A stretch of DNA of 64,000 bases from Ignavibacteriota bacterium (GTDB taxonomy: Bacteria; Bacteroidota; Ignavibacteria; Ignavibacteriales; Ignavibacteriaceae): assembly GCA_013285405.1 (NCBI GenBank), contig CP053446.1:2021985-2085984 (forward strand), read 5' to 3'. Positions within the stretch are counted from its first letter, which is position 1. Every line of letters starts with the position of its first letter. The position numbers were made by a program, and so were the translations under genes. Shown here in pieces: positions 17,920 through 28,109 of this stretch. The notes beneath the pieces were generated by a model. The model saw nothing but the letters and a program-made list of their open reading frames with translations, made no database searches and was not told the origin of the DNA.

Positions 17920-20900
17920 ATGCTTTTTCGCAGGAAGTCAGATGTTAAAAGACCGCTTTTCAGGAAAATAGTTAATTATTTTCTTGGCGCAGGTATCGGT
18001 CTTTTATTAATTCTGCTTGTTGCTTTTGGTTACACTCAAACATCTTCATTTCGTAATTGGCTTAAAGAAGTTATTGTTGAACAGGTCAACTCATCTACGA
18101 ATGGAAAGTTATACATCGGAAATATTGATGGAACTATTTTCACTACATTAATTTTATCTAACACCTCATACACACTAGAGCAGGATACACTTTTTTCAGC
18201 AAAAAAAATTGAATTGAAAGTAAGTCCGTTAAGAGTTCTTCTGAAAACTATCTACTTACGAAAACTCGAAATCGAAAACGCTGATATCTCATTGCTGAAA
18301 AATGAGAATGGTGAGTTAAATATTTCCAGAATTACCTCTCCTGCTGAAGAAAAAGTTGAAGAAATCGAAGACTCACTCTCCACTTCGCAGCCATTTAGCT
18401 GGAAGATTGATGTAGCTGAACTTAATCTTATCAATGTGAACTTTAAGCATCAGACAATTGCCAATAAGAATAGTACTAACTTGTACTTGCAGCCAGATAT
18501 GGATGATTTAAGGCTTCAAAATATTAATCTTTCACTCTCAGCATCTGCTGATATGATTGAAAATGAATACCAGGTTCTCATTTCTGAATTTAGTGTAATT
18601 CCAAACTTAATTGGTTTCAAGCTGCTTAATCTTTCCGGCAATTTTATTCTCCTCGATGATATGGCAGGAGTAACAGATCTTAAAATCATTACCGAACGAT
18701 CGTACGTTTCTCTCAACGCTGCAATATCTGATTTTCATCTCTTTAATGGTGAAGAACTGGATCTTGAAAAGTCACCGGTTAAAATTGAAATGAGTGCGAT
18801 GGATTTTAACTTTGATGATTTGACAAACTTCATTGATGGAACTGATATTCTTAAAGGAAGTCTGGAAACGCATGTAAATGCGCAGGGTACGTTTGATGAA
18901 CTTGAATTAAAAAATCTTGAAGTAAAATTTAACGAAACCAGTCTCAATGCTTCGGGCTATCTTCAAAATATTCTTGGTGGAGAGAATATGTTGATAGACA
19001 TGAAATTCAGGGATTCATTTGTCAATCAAGATGATATAACCAACTTGTTACCTACTATCGGAATACCTACTTACAAAGATTACGGCGTACTTCGGTTTGA
19101 TTCTCTGGCTTTTGTTGGGAAGCCGCTTGATTTCACTGCTAATATGCTTTTAAAGACAGATAAAGGCGGCGTAAGTGGATTAGTAAAGATGAACTTAACA
19201 GGTGAGGAAATAGAATATGATTATCAAATCAAAACAACTGATCTAAATCTTATGCCGGTTGCAGGAATAAATACAAGTTTGAATTTAGTCGGCAATTTAA
19301 AAGGCAAAGGTTTTTCACCTGAAAATCTTGAAACCTCAATACACATTCAGGCAGGTACTTCAAATATCGAAAATATTTTTTTCAGGGATTTCAATATTAA
19401 TGTGGATGGTTCAGGTGGTTTAATTAATACTGATATCTCCTTTTCTTCTGCCAAAACCAGAGGAAGTTTTGATGCTCATTTTAATTTTACTGACACCACA
19501 ACATCGAAATATAATTTTGACTTGGTTCTGAAGGGTTTTAATCTTGATGATTTTGTGAAGCAAAGCGGAATTAATACGGAGTTGAATATCTCGCTGAAAG
19601 GTGATGGTGAAAATTTTGATCAGGACAGGTTGAACTTATTTGCTGTGTTGGAAATTGACAGCTCGCATCTTGATAACATCGTAATAGATAGCACTACATT
19701 GATAGCTGATATTAGAAGCGGACAAGAAGACAGAGTCATAAACATTATATCTGATTTAGCAGATCTTACAATTACAGGTGAGTTTACCTTGACTGAAGCA
19801 ATCGATGTTATCTCAGATGAAATACAACTCATCTCGAATTCGATTCAGAAAAAAATGGAAAAAATTCAACCACCTGATTTCAGAGATGTGACTCATGAAA
19901 CTGCATTGAACACCGTTTCAGAAAATTCAGATTTATATCTTCCGGAAAAAAGATTAAATATTCAGTATTTACTCGAACTGAAGTCATTCGAATTACTTTC
20001 ACTTTTCTTGGGAAATGCTGAAATTGAAGTTGATGGCGAAATTTCAGGGAAACTTGCTTCGAGCGGGGATACAACAATTCTTACACTTGATACTAAAATT
20101 GATCAGATGAAATACTGGGATGGGCAGGAACTTTATTACTTGTCGGATTTTGAATTTACTACTGAAGTCAATAGTCAATTATATGCTGATTCTTTTGATG
20201 GGTTCACTGCTGACCTAAATTTATCTGCAAAAAGAATTTTTACTGGCAGCGAAATAACAGATTTGAAACTGGATATTAATTTTATTGATAACGATGCTCA
20301 GGTTGATCTTAATGTCACTTATGATACGGATTTTACAATTGATTTAAATGGAGGACTTTCAGTTAAAGATGGATTTGTGGAAGTTAACTTTGAAAAGTTT
20401 CGTGCTAGTTACATTGACTTTAACCTCACTAATAGCGGAGACATAAAATTTAATTACTCAAATGATAACTTCAGTTTTGATGCATTCAGACTTGTTCATA
20501 ATAGCGGAAACCTTGATTTGAATGGTGTTCTGTCACTCGAAGGCAATGAAGATTTAACACTGAAACTCAGTACTTTTAAGATGAATGACTTGAGTAAAAA
20601 TCTTCTTGGTCTTGGTAAGGATAAATCTATTGATGGTGAACTTAATCTTGACTTCCGATTGACTGGGACTGCGAAGAATCCTGTCATGAATCTTGAATAT
20701 TCGGTTGATTCACTTAAAGTTCAAAATTATAATTTCGGCTCGTTAAATTGTAATGCATCTTATGCCTCAAAGTTATTTGGATTTGATTTAAGTTTTCTCG
20801 GATCGAATAATCTTTTGCAGAAAAAAAGTCTGGGCATTGAAGGCTCTCTACCAGTTGATCTTTCATTCTTTGCAGAAAATAGAAATACCGGCGATGATTA

Positions 20901-22416
20901 TTTTGATGTAAAACTTTTTGCTGACAATTTCGATCTGAGTTTTGTTGGAAGCTTTCTGCCCGGAATAAAAAATATGAAAGGAATGTTGAACGGAAATGTT
21001 CGTTTCTTCGGTCCTTACGAAAATATTTTAAATGAAGGTGAGCTGACAATAAATAATTCATCCTTCTTGCTTGAAGCAGTAAATCTGACTTACCTGCTCG
21101 ATGGCAAAATTAATTTTAACGAGAATAAAATATTCCTGACAAATCTGAATTTATCTAATGACAGTAAAGTGAAAAATGGCGGAACCATCAGGGCTGCAGG
21201 TGAAATCGCTTATCATAATTTTGCAATCGACAGTATTACTATTCGGGCTGCAGGTGAATTAAAATTACTTGATCAACGATCGAAAGCTGCAAATCCTTCT
21301 CTTTATGGTGATATTGCTATTAGAACCCGTAACGAAATAATTTTCAAATCGAACAGTGATCGCAATTATCTGAATATTGACCTGATCCTGAAAGAAGATG
21401 CAAACATAACTTACTCACCGACTCAAACAGCTTTTTCAAATGAGAACGATAAATTCACGTATATTTTATCTTCACCGGTCGAGGAGGATATGATTCAGAA
21501 AGAGATTGATAGTCTTATTCACGTTGCTGAGCAGAAGAAAGCAGAACTTCAGTCGGAATCTGAAATACCATTTGACTTTGATTTTAAACTGGAAGTTGAA
21601 AATGAAGCAAAAGTTGAATATGTGTTATCAAAAGAGTTTAAACAGAAATTGACCGCATATCTTGGTGGAAAAGTTGAATATTCGGAAATTAATAATCAAC
21701 CGGTTACGAGTGGCGAATTAATCTTACTCGATGGTTCTAAATTAGATTTTATAAAAACCTTTCAGGCGAACGGCAACATCAGGTTTCTGGATGAGATTGA
21801 TAATCCGTACGTCGATGTAACAGCAACTTATGAAAGTTTTTACAGCCCTGATACTGTTCGGACAGGTACAAATGAATGGGATGTTAGAATAATAATCAAA
21901 CTGGAAGGACCCGCAAAAAATTTAACAGCAAATTTTCTGCAGGATGAAAATAATATTGCAGTTTATAAAAGCCGAAGAAATGCCAATCAATTTGAACTTG
22001 ATGCAACAAAAACATTTTCGGATGCGATGACCTTCATCATATTAAATAAATTTCCTGAAGACGCATCAATGCAGGAATCTAACTTTGCAGCTTCAACTTT
22101 AACTTCACTTGCCGGCTCCATTCTTGGTGGTGTGTTGAATGAAAAATTTGGAGATGTGGTTAGAAGTGTAAATGTTCAGCAGGTTGGTACTGAAACTCAA
22201 TTCAGTTTAATTGGCAAAGTTGCTGATTTCAGATATGAGATTGGCGGTACATCACAAGTCTTTCAGGATTTGAGCCGAGCAAACGTGAAAATTGAACATC
22301 CGCTCTTCTTCCAGAATTTTATCATCAGATTCGATAGAAGAGAACCGCCTTATCAATCATCAACCTACAGTGAAATGATAAATGAACTTGGGTTGAAATA
22401 TAGTTTTGTGTTTTAA
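17920..22416 (+). CDS. tamB: Translocation/assembly module protein TamB (DUF490, AsmA-like)
   Basis: 1498 aa, in the range of TamB (1200-1600). A cytoplasmic basic start and one inner-membrane helix (about residues 17-38, 'GIGLLLILLVAFGY') are followed by a very long periplasmic region rich in beta-strands with the repeating pattern expected for the hydrophobic groove of repeating-beta-groove lipid transporters. The C-terminal 350 residues hold the DUF490 signature region, ending in 'NELGLKYSFVF'. TamB bridges inner and outer membranes and is implicated in phospholipid transport and in assembly of some outer-membrane proteins. No tamA gene is adjacent. The stop shares one base with the rnr start. 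Confidence 0.88.
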   Translation: MLFRRKSDVKRPLFRKIVNYFLGAGIGLLLILLVAFGYTQTSSFRNWLKEVIVEQVNSSTNGKLYIGNIDGTIFTTLILSNTSYTLEQDTLFSAKKIELKVSPLRVLLKTIYLRKLEIENADISLLKNENGELNISRITSPAEEKVEEIEDSLSTSQPFSWKIDVAELNLINVNFKHQTIANKNSTNLYLQPDMDDLRLQNINLSLSASADMIENEYQVLISEFSVIPNLIGFKLLNLSGNFILLDDMAGVTDLKIITERSYVSLNAAISDFHLFNGEELDLEKSPVKIEMSAMDFNFDDLTNFIDGTDILKGSLETHVNAQGTFDELELKNLEVKFNETSLNASGYLQNILGGENMLIDMKFRDSFVNQDDITNLLPTIGIPTYKDYGVLRFDSLAFVGKPLDFTANMLLKTDKGGVSGLVKMNLTGEEIEYDYQIKTTDLNLMPVAGINTSLNLVGNLKGKGFSPENLETSIHIQAGTSNIENIFFRDFNINVDGSGGLINTDISFSSAKTRGSFDAHFNFTDTTTSKYNFDLVLKGFNLDDFVKQSGINTELNISLKGDGENFDQDRLNLFAVLEIDSSHLDNIVIDSTTLIADIRSGQEDRVINIISDLADLTITGEFTLTEAIDVISDEIQLISNSIQKKMEKIQPPDFRDVTHETALNTVSENSDLYLPEKRLNIQYLLELKSFELLSLFLGNAEIEVDGEISGKLASSGDTTILTLDTKIDQMKYWDGQELYYLSDFEFTTEVNSQLYADSFDGFTADLNLSAKRIFTGSEITDLKLDINFIDNDAQVDLNVTYDTDFTIDLNGGLSVKDGFVEVNFEKFRASYIDFNLTNSGDIKFNYSNDNFSFDAFRLVHNSGNLDLNGVLSLEGNEDLTLKLSTFKMNDLSKNLLGLGKDKSIDGELNLDFRLTGTAKNPVMNLEYSVDSLKVQNYNFGSLNCNASYASKLFGFDLSFLGSNNLLQKKSLGIEGSLPVDLSFFAENRNTGDDYFDVKLFADNFDLSFVGSFLPGIKNMKGMLNGNVRFFGPYENILNEGELTINNSSFLLEAVNLTYLLDGKINFNENKIFLTNLNLSNDSKVKNGGTIRAAGEIAYHNFAIDSITIRAAGELKLLDQRSKAANPSLYGDIAIRTRNEIIFKSNSDRNYLNIDLILKEDANITYSPTQTAFSNENDKFTYILSSPVEEDMIQKEIDSLIHVAEQKKAELQSESEIPFDFDFKLEVENEAKVEYVLSKEFKQKLTAYLGGKVEYSEINNQPVTSGELILLDGSKLDFIKTFQANGNIRFLDEIDNPYVDVTATYESFYSPDTVRTGTNEWDVRIIIKLEGPAKNLTANFLQDENNIAVYKSRRNANQFELDATKTFSDAMTFIILNKFPEDASMQESNFAASTLTSLAGSILGGVLNEKFGDVVRSVNVQQVGTETQFSLIGKVADFRYEIGGTSQVFQDLSRANVKIEHPLFFQNFIIRFDRREPPYQSSTYSEMINELGLKYSFVF

Positions 22417-24515
22417 TGAAAAATCAAATCAAGTCCTTCTTTAAAGAAAATCCCACTCGTTCCTTTAAATCTAAAGAAATTGCTAAACGATTAAAGATAA
22501 AAGATGATCGAACATATCTTTTGCTGAAAAATGAATTGCATAAGCTTGAAGCAGAATTATTTCTTTCAAGAAATGGCAAACGATATAAAATTTATTCATT
22601 ACCTGATACAAATAAATTGATCGGGTATTTCAATTTAAATGAAGGCGGCTATGGTTTTGTTACTCCAAAAAATTCTAAGACTGGTGATATCTTCATTGCC
22701 GCACGTAATATTAACAATGCTTTTCATGGCGATAAAGTAGAGGTTGTCGTCTTTGCAAAACAAAAAGGAAAAAATCTTGAGGGGCAGATAACTAAAGTCA
22801 TCGAGCGGAAAAGAAAAGAAATAGTTGGTCAGTTAAAGAAAAGCAAATCATTTTATTTCGTCACACCGGACGATCCAAAGATCCATCGTGATATTTATGT
22901 AGATGAAAAGAGTTTAAAGGAATCTAAAACGGGAGACAAAGTTGCGGTGGGAAATATTTCATGGGAAGATAGAATGCTTAATCCTGTCGGTAAGATCGTT
23001 GAAATTATTGGCAGAGAAGGAACACTTCAGACAGAGGTTACTTCAATTGCCCGCGAGTTTGGGATACCTTTTCTTTTTAAAGAGAAATCTTTGAAAGAAG
23101 CTGAAAGCATTTCCCTTGACATAAGCGATTATGAATTAGGAAAACGGATTGATTTCAGAGATAAAAATGTTTTTACAATTGATCCGGTAGATGCAAAAGA
23201 TTTTGATGATGCACTTTCAATTGAAAAACTGGAGAATGGTAATTACAGAGTTGGTGTTCATATTGCGGATGTGGGTCATTACGTGAAACAAGGGACTTCG
23301 ATTGATAAAGAAGCATCCGAAAGAGGTAACAGTGTTTACTTTGTGGGTAAAGCTATTCCAATGCTGCCGGAAAAGTTGTCAAATAATCTTTGCTCACTCG
23401 TACCGAACGAAGATAGACTGACGTTCTCAGTTATATTTGAAATGACACCAAAAGCCGTTATCATCAAGAATCAGATTGCAAAGACAATTATAAACAGCAA
23501 ACGAAGATTTACTTATGAAGAAGCCCAGAATATTATTGAATCCGGATCAGGTGATTATTCCAATGAAATAAATCTATCGAACGAATTAGCTAAAAAACTT
23601 CGGGCTCAAAGAATGAAAGCCGGCAGTTTCGAATTTTTTACGCCTGAAGTACAATTCAAACTTGATCAAAAAGGTTTTCCAGTTGAAGTTCTAAAAAAAG
23701 AAATTAAAGAAAGCAATATGCTCATTGAAGAGTTTATGCTGCTTGCAAATAAAACTATTGCAGAAAGAATTTTCTCTAAAGGTAATATTTCTTTTGTTTA
23801 CAGAGTGCACGATTATCCCGATGAAGAAAAAATTACGGAGTTTGCAAGATTTGTAAAATCGCTTGGTTATGTTTTCAATCCAAAAGGAGGAAAAGCAGCC
23901 GGTCAATTTAATCAGTTGATGAAGCAAGTTAGAGGAACAGAAGAAGAGGGTGTTATAAATGAGCTCGCTGTTCGTTCAATGGCGAAAGCAATTTATTCAA
24001 CAAAAAATATTGGACATTACGGATTAGGATTTAGCAATTACACTCATTTTACTTCACCGATTAGACGTTATGCAGACTTATTGGTTCACCGTATTTTAGA
24101 TAAAACTTTGATTTCAAAAACCGGAAGGAATTATTCTCTTGACCAGTTGAATAAAATTTGTGAACATATTTCAGCAACAGAAAGAACCGCAATGGAAGCT
24201 GAGCGCAGATCAGTTAAGTTAAAGCAGATTCAATTCCTTCACGATAAGCTTGGTGAAGATTTCCATGCTGTAATTTCAGGTGTAGCAAATTATGGGATTT
24301 TCGTTGAATTAGTTGATATTTTAGCTGAAGGGTTGATAAGAGTAAAAGATTTAGAGGGAGATTTTTATGTTTTGGATGAAAAGAAATATTCATTAATTGG
24401 CAGACGAACAAAAAAAGCATTTCGGCTTGGTGATAAAATAACGGTCAAGCTGGTTCGTGTGGATTTAGAAAATCTTGAGCTTGATTTTATTACCGTGAAT
24501 GATCAAATAAATTAA
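22416..24515 (+). CDS. rnr: Ribonuclease R
   Basis: 699 aa, a 3'-5' processive exoribonuclease of the RNB (RNase II/R) family that degrades structured RNA. An N-terminal winged-helix-like part (about 1-60) and cold-shock OB folds (about 65-230) precede the RNB catalytic domain, with the metal-binding Asp cluster DPVDAKDFDDALS (256-268: Asp256, Asp262, Asp264, Asp265). 'GFSNYTHFTSPIRRYADL' is the conserved C-terminal RNB segment, and an S1 domain ('FHAVISGVANYGIFVEL') closes the chain. No Lys-rich tail is present after S1, unlike E. coli RNase R. It is coupled by TAATG overlaps to tamB upstream and to the fusion gene downstream. Confidence 0.95.
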   Translation: MKNQIKSFFKENPTRSFKSKEIAKRLKIKDDRTYLLLKNELHKLEAELFLSRNGKRYKIYSLPDTNKLIGYFNLNEGGYGFVTPKNSKTGDIFIAARNINNAFHGDKVEVVVFAKQKGKNLEGQITKVIERKRKEIVGQLKKSKSFYFVTPDDPKIHRDIYVDEKSLKESKTGDKVAVGNISWEDRMLNPVGKIVEIIGREGTLQTEVTSIAREFGIPFLFKEKSLKEAESISLDISDYELGKRIDFRDKNVFTIDPVDAKDFDDALSIEKLENGNYRVGVHIADVGHYVKQGTSIDKEASERGNSVYFVGKAIPMLPEKLSNNLCSLVPNEDRLTFSVIFEMTPKAVIIKNQIAKTIINSKRRFTYEEAQNIIESGSGDYSNEINLSNELAKKLRAQRMKAGSFEFFTPEVQFKLDQKGFPVEVLKKEIKESNMLIEEFMLLANKTIAERIFSKGNISFVYRVHDYPDEEKITEFARFVKSLGYVFNPKGGKAAGQFNQLMKQVRGTEEEGVINELAVRSMAKAIYSTKNIGHYGLGFSNYTHFTSPIRRYADLLVHRILDKTLISKTGRNYSLDQLNKICEHISATERTAMEAERRSVKLKQIQFLHDKLGEDFHAVISGVANYGIFVELVDILAEGLIRVKDLEGDFYVLDEKKYSLIGRRTKKAFRLGDKITVKLVRVDLENLELDFITVNDQIN

Positions 24516-27500
24516 TGTTAAAACAGATTTTTAAAATATTTGCCATAGTGTTCATTATTCAGGTGGCACTGTTTGCGCAGTTTGGTAAAAATAAAGTACA
24601 ATTTAAATATTTTGACTGGTATTTTATCCAGACAAAACACTTTGATATTTACTTCAATAATAAAGGCGAGACTCTCGCTGAATTTACTGCACACGCTTCA
24701 GAAGATGCATTAGCTAAAATTCTGAACAGTTTTAACTATTCTGTAAACAGTAGAATAACAATTATCGTTTATAACTCGCAAAATGACTTTCAGGAAACAA
24801 ACGTTACTGATTCATATCTTAGCGAAGGAATCGAAGGTTTCACTGAATTATTCAAGAACAGAGTTGTTGTCCAGTTCCACGGTTCATATAAACAATTCAG
24901 ACATCTGATTCATCATGAACTGGTTCACGCAGTAATCAATGATATGTTTTATGGTGGATCACTTCAAAACATAATTTCAAATAATATCACCGTACAGATT
25001 CCATTATGGTTTAACGAAGGAATGGCTGAATACCAGGCTCTTGGCTGGGATGAAGATACTGATATGTTTATCAGAGATGCTGCAATAAATGAATATCTTC
25101 CGGATGTTCAGAATTTATCTGGTTATTTTGCGTATCGTGGCGGACAGGCGGTTTTTTATTACATCGCAAAGAGATATGGTAAAGAAAAAATTGGTGAAAT
25201 AATTAATGCGATGAGAAGCCTGGGTAATGTTGATGCAGCATTTAAACAAACAATAGGACTCAACATTAAAGAATTTAATGAAAGATGGAAGAAAGATATT
25301 AAGCGTGTTTACTGGCCCGATATTGAGATAACTCAGGACCCTGATGAATTTGCAAAAAGGCTTACCGATCCGGATGGAGATGAAAGTTTTTATAATACCA
25401 GTCCTGCAATCTCACCACAAGGTAATAAGATTGCTTTCATAACCAATCGCGATTTCTTTTTTAGTCTGTACATCATGGATGCAAATACCGGCGAAATAAT
25501 CACGAAGCTGGCGGAAGGAAATCAATCACCAAATTTTGAAGAACTGAACATTCTTACTCCTGGTTTAACCTGGTCACCTGATGGTTCAAAGATTGCGATT
25601 GCAGCATTAAGTCATGGTTATGATATCATATATATTTTTGATGTTGAAGAAGATGATTATTACACTTTACCGATCAAGATGGATGGTGTTCAGAGTGTTA
25701 CCTGGTCCCGGGATGGAAAACAACTCGCATTTATCGGGCAGAACTCCAGGCAGACTGATATTTATACTTATGATTTCAATACAAAGGAAATCAAAAATCT
25801 GACAGATGATATTTTTACTGATAAAGACCCCAACTGGTCTCATGATGGAAAAACAATTTATTTCTCTTCAGATAGAAATGGGTATGAAAATATTGAGGAT
25901 GTACCAGCTGGATTTAAAATTTACAATTACGACTTTTCACAACTGGAAATCTATGCGCTTGATGTTGAAACTAAATCAATAAAAAGAATCACTGATTTGC
26001 CTGCCAGCAATGAAACTTCACCAATTGTGAGCCCCGATGGAAGTCAGATACTTTTTATTTCAGACTTAAATGGGATAAATAATATTTACAAGAAGAATCT
26101 TGTTTTCGCTTCAACAGATAATTACGTTAATGATATAAAAGATATTAAACCAATTCCGGTTACAAATTCGCAGTCAGGTTTGTATCAGCTATCTGCATCT
26201 GAAGATGGGAAAAAACTTGCATTTTCATCTCTGTATAAATCTTCATTCAATATATTTTTATTGAACAACCCTTTTGAATCAGAACTTGATGTTAATGAAT
26301 TACCATTAACAAAATACAGACAGGGAAAATTGAATCTCGATGCACCTCCATTGGAATTATTGAAAGAGGAGAATGAATCGTCAAAAGACAGCACAGATTT
26401 TAATCCCTCAAAATTTTTTGCAGGTAATGATTCTACAAAAAAATACGGTGATTCTATCACGGTTGATTTTGGTAATTATGTTTTCGGAACAGAGCAAGTT
26501 GCAGTATCAAATGAAGAAAAATCTGATACACTTGGTTTAATTGATAACCTTGATGAAAGAGGTAACTTCAAAATAAATAAGTATAAAATAAATTTTGCAC
26601 CTGATCTCGTTTATGCAAACGCAGGTTACAGTACTCTTTATGGACTTATTGGTACTACTGTAATTTCTTTTAGTGATGTACTCGGAAATCATCGTCTGAT
26701 TGGAGTTACAGGTTTACAAATTGACTTAAAGAACAGTGACTATGGTTTAGCATATTACTATCTTGCGAAAAGAATACACTGGGGAATTGAAGGTTACCAT
26801 ACAGCCAGATTTGTTCGTTTATTAAGATTGGATCCGAGAGGATTTTTCACGTCGAATTTATTTCGTTACAGAAACTTTGGTGTCTCTGGTTCAGCAAGTT
26901 TTCCACTAAATAGATTTTATAGATTTGACTTCGGAATTAGTGTATTAAATGTCACTGGTGAAAATCTTGACAATATTTTAGAACCTACTGAAAATGTTAC
27001 CTTTACTGTCCCGCAAGTTAGTTTTGTTCATGATAATGTTCTCTGGGGTTACACAGCACCAATTCAGGGAACACGCTACCGATTTGATGTATTTGGAAAC
27101 CTTGGTGCTACTGACCCAGGCAAAAGCTTTTACTCAATAATTGGTGATCTACGTACGTATTTAAGATTTTTTTATGATCATTCACTTGCATTGAGACTTT
27201 CGGGTGGATATTCAGGTGGTGAAAATCCTCAAAGATTTTTTATTGGTGGAACTGAAAATTGGATAAACAGAACTTTTGCAACAACTGAAGTCCCGATTCA
27301 ATCAGCTTCTGATTTTGCATTCCTTACCGCAGTACTGCCATTAAGAGGTTACAATTATTCAGAACGGATTGGTACAAGATACTTGCTCGCAAATATGGAA
27401 TTAAGATTTCCACTTATCAGATACTTACTAACCGGAGGTATTCCTCTGTTATTTAACAATATCATTGGTGTGGCTTTTATTGATGCAGGAACTACATGGT

Positions 27501-27697
27501 ATGATAACAGTAAAATAAAACTTTTTAGCAGAAACACTGCCGGCAGTATTATTACAGATGATTTGCTTGTAGGTACTGGTGTGGGAGCGAGAGTTTATTT
27601 CCTCTACTTTTTACTTCGATTTGATGTCGCGTGGGCGTATAATATTGAAGGATTCTCAAGTCCTAAATTTTATTTTTCTTTGGGTGCTGATTTTTGA
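24515..27697 (+). CDS. Gluzincin protease / TolB-type propeller / outer-membrane barrel fusion
   Basis: 1060 aa in three parts. (1) After a signal peptide (about 1-21), residues about 30-270 look like a peptidase MA-type gluzincin: HHELVHAV with His134-Glu135-x-x-His138, and 'LWFNEGMAEY' with Glu168 as the probable third zinc ligand. (2) Residues about 290-610 are WD40-like PD40/TolB blades: 'TSPAISPQGNKIAFITNRD', 'GLTWSPDGSKIAIAAL', 'SVTWSRDGKQLAFIGQ', 'DPNWSHDGKTIYFSSDRNG' and 'SPIVSPDGSQILFISD'. (3) Residues about 690-1060 look like a surface-antigen (Omp85-like) beta-barrel, ending in 'FYFSLGADF'. It probably sits in the outer membrane, but which side the protease faces is unknown. It is translationally coupled to rnr. 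Confidence 0.8.
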   Translation: MLKQIFKIFAIVFIIQVALFAQFGKNKVQFKYFDWYFIQTKHFDIYFNNKGETLAEFTAHASEDALAKILNSFNYSVNSRITIIVYNSQNDFQETNVTDSYLSEGIEGFTELFKNRVVVQFHGSYKQFRHLIHHELVHAVINDMFYGGSLQNIISNNITVQIPLWFNEGMAEYQALGWDEDTDMFIRDAAINEYLPDVQNLSGYFAYRGGQAVFYYIAKRYGKEKIGEIINAMRSLGNVDAAFKQTIGLNIKEFNERWKKDIKRVYWPDIEITQDPDEFAKRLTDPDGDESFYNTSPAISPQGNKIAFITNRDFFFSLYIMDANTGEIITKLAEGNQSPNFEELNILTPGLTWSPDGSKIAIAALSHGYDIIYIFDVEEDDYYTLPIKMDGVQSVTWSRDGKQLAFIGQNSRQTDIYTYDFNTKEIKNLTDDIFTDKDPNWSHDGKTIYFSSDRNGYENIEDVPAGFKIYNYDFSQLEIYALDVETKSIKRITDLPASNETSPIVSPDGSQILFISDLNGINNIYKKNLVFASTDNYVNDIKDIKPIPVTNSQSGLYQLSASEDGKKLAFSSLYKSSFNIFLLNNPFESELDVNELPLTKYRQGKLNLDAPPLELLKEENESSKDSTDFNPSKFFAGNDSTKKYGDSITVDFGNYVFGTEQVAVSNEEKSDTLGLIDNLDERGNFKINKYKINFAPDLVYANAGYSTLYGLIGTTVISFSDVLGNHRLIGVTGLQIDLKNSDYGLAYYYLAKRIHWGIEGYHTARFVRLLRLDPRGFFTSNLFRYRNFGVSGSASFPLNRFYRFDFGISVLNVTGENLDNILEPTENVTFTVPQVSFVHDNVLWGYTAPIQGTRYRFDVFGNLGATDPGKSFYSIIGDLRTYLRFFYDHSLALRLSGGYSGGENPQRFFIGGTENWINRTFATTEVPIQSASDFAFLTAVLPLRGYNYSERIGTRYLLANMELRFPLIRYLLTGGIPLLFNNIIGVAFIDAGTTWYDNSKIKLFSRNTAGSIITDDLLVGTGVGARVYFLYFLLRFDVAWAYNIEGFSSPKFYFSLGADF

Positions 27698-27747
27698 CAT
27701 CAGCTTCAAAGAGATAATCATGTCCTGGATTACTTCAAAATAAATGA

Positions 27748-28011
27748 TTAATTATCCTTTTTTTCAGTTCCTGATTTCTTCTCAGTGTCAGATGATTTAT
27801 CTGAAGGTTTACTGCTGCTATTAGAAGAATTTCTCTTATAATCAGTTTGATAAAAACCACTTCCTTTGAAAATTGTGCCAGCTCCTGTTCCAATTATTCT
27901 CTTTACACGCCCTTTGCATTTTGGACATTCAGTTATAGGATCGGCTGACATTGGCTGAAAATATTCGAAAGTATAACCGCAGTTTGTACATTTATAGTCG
28001 TATGTTGGCAT
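27748..28011 (-). CDS. FmdB-family zinc ribbon protein
   Basis: 87 aa. It begins MPTYDYKCTNCGYTFE, the classic FmdB/CxxC_CxxC_SSSS ribbon, with Cys8, Cys11, Cys29 and Cys32 as the zinc ligands, then 'FKGSGFYQTDYK', conserved in the family. The C-terminal 25 residues are Ser/Lys/Asp-rich and probably disordered. FmdB proteins are called regulatory after a methylotroph amidase-operon protein, but most have no known role. It is convergent with the fusion gene and is transcribed alone. Confidence 0.88.
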   Translation of the reverse strand: MPTYDYKCTNCGYTFEYFQPMSADPITECPKCKGRVKRIIGTGAGTIFKGSGFYQTDYKRNSSNSSSKPSDKSSDTEKKSGTEKKDN

Positions 28012-28109
28012 AACGAAATCTGATTATTACAAAATAAATTTAATAAGTAAGCGAATTTAATTTTTTTTCTCTAAATTTGATTAGCAATCTTTAAAGTGGA
28101 TTCAAGATA

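Noticed and set aside
20714-21061. 115-codon antisense frame within tamB and other long antisense frames in coding regions
   Set aside because: They lie wholly opposite well-supported genes, have no ribosome-binding sites or motifs, and are shadows of codon usage.
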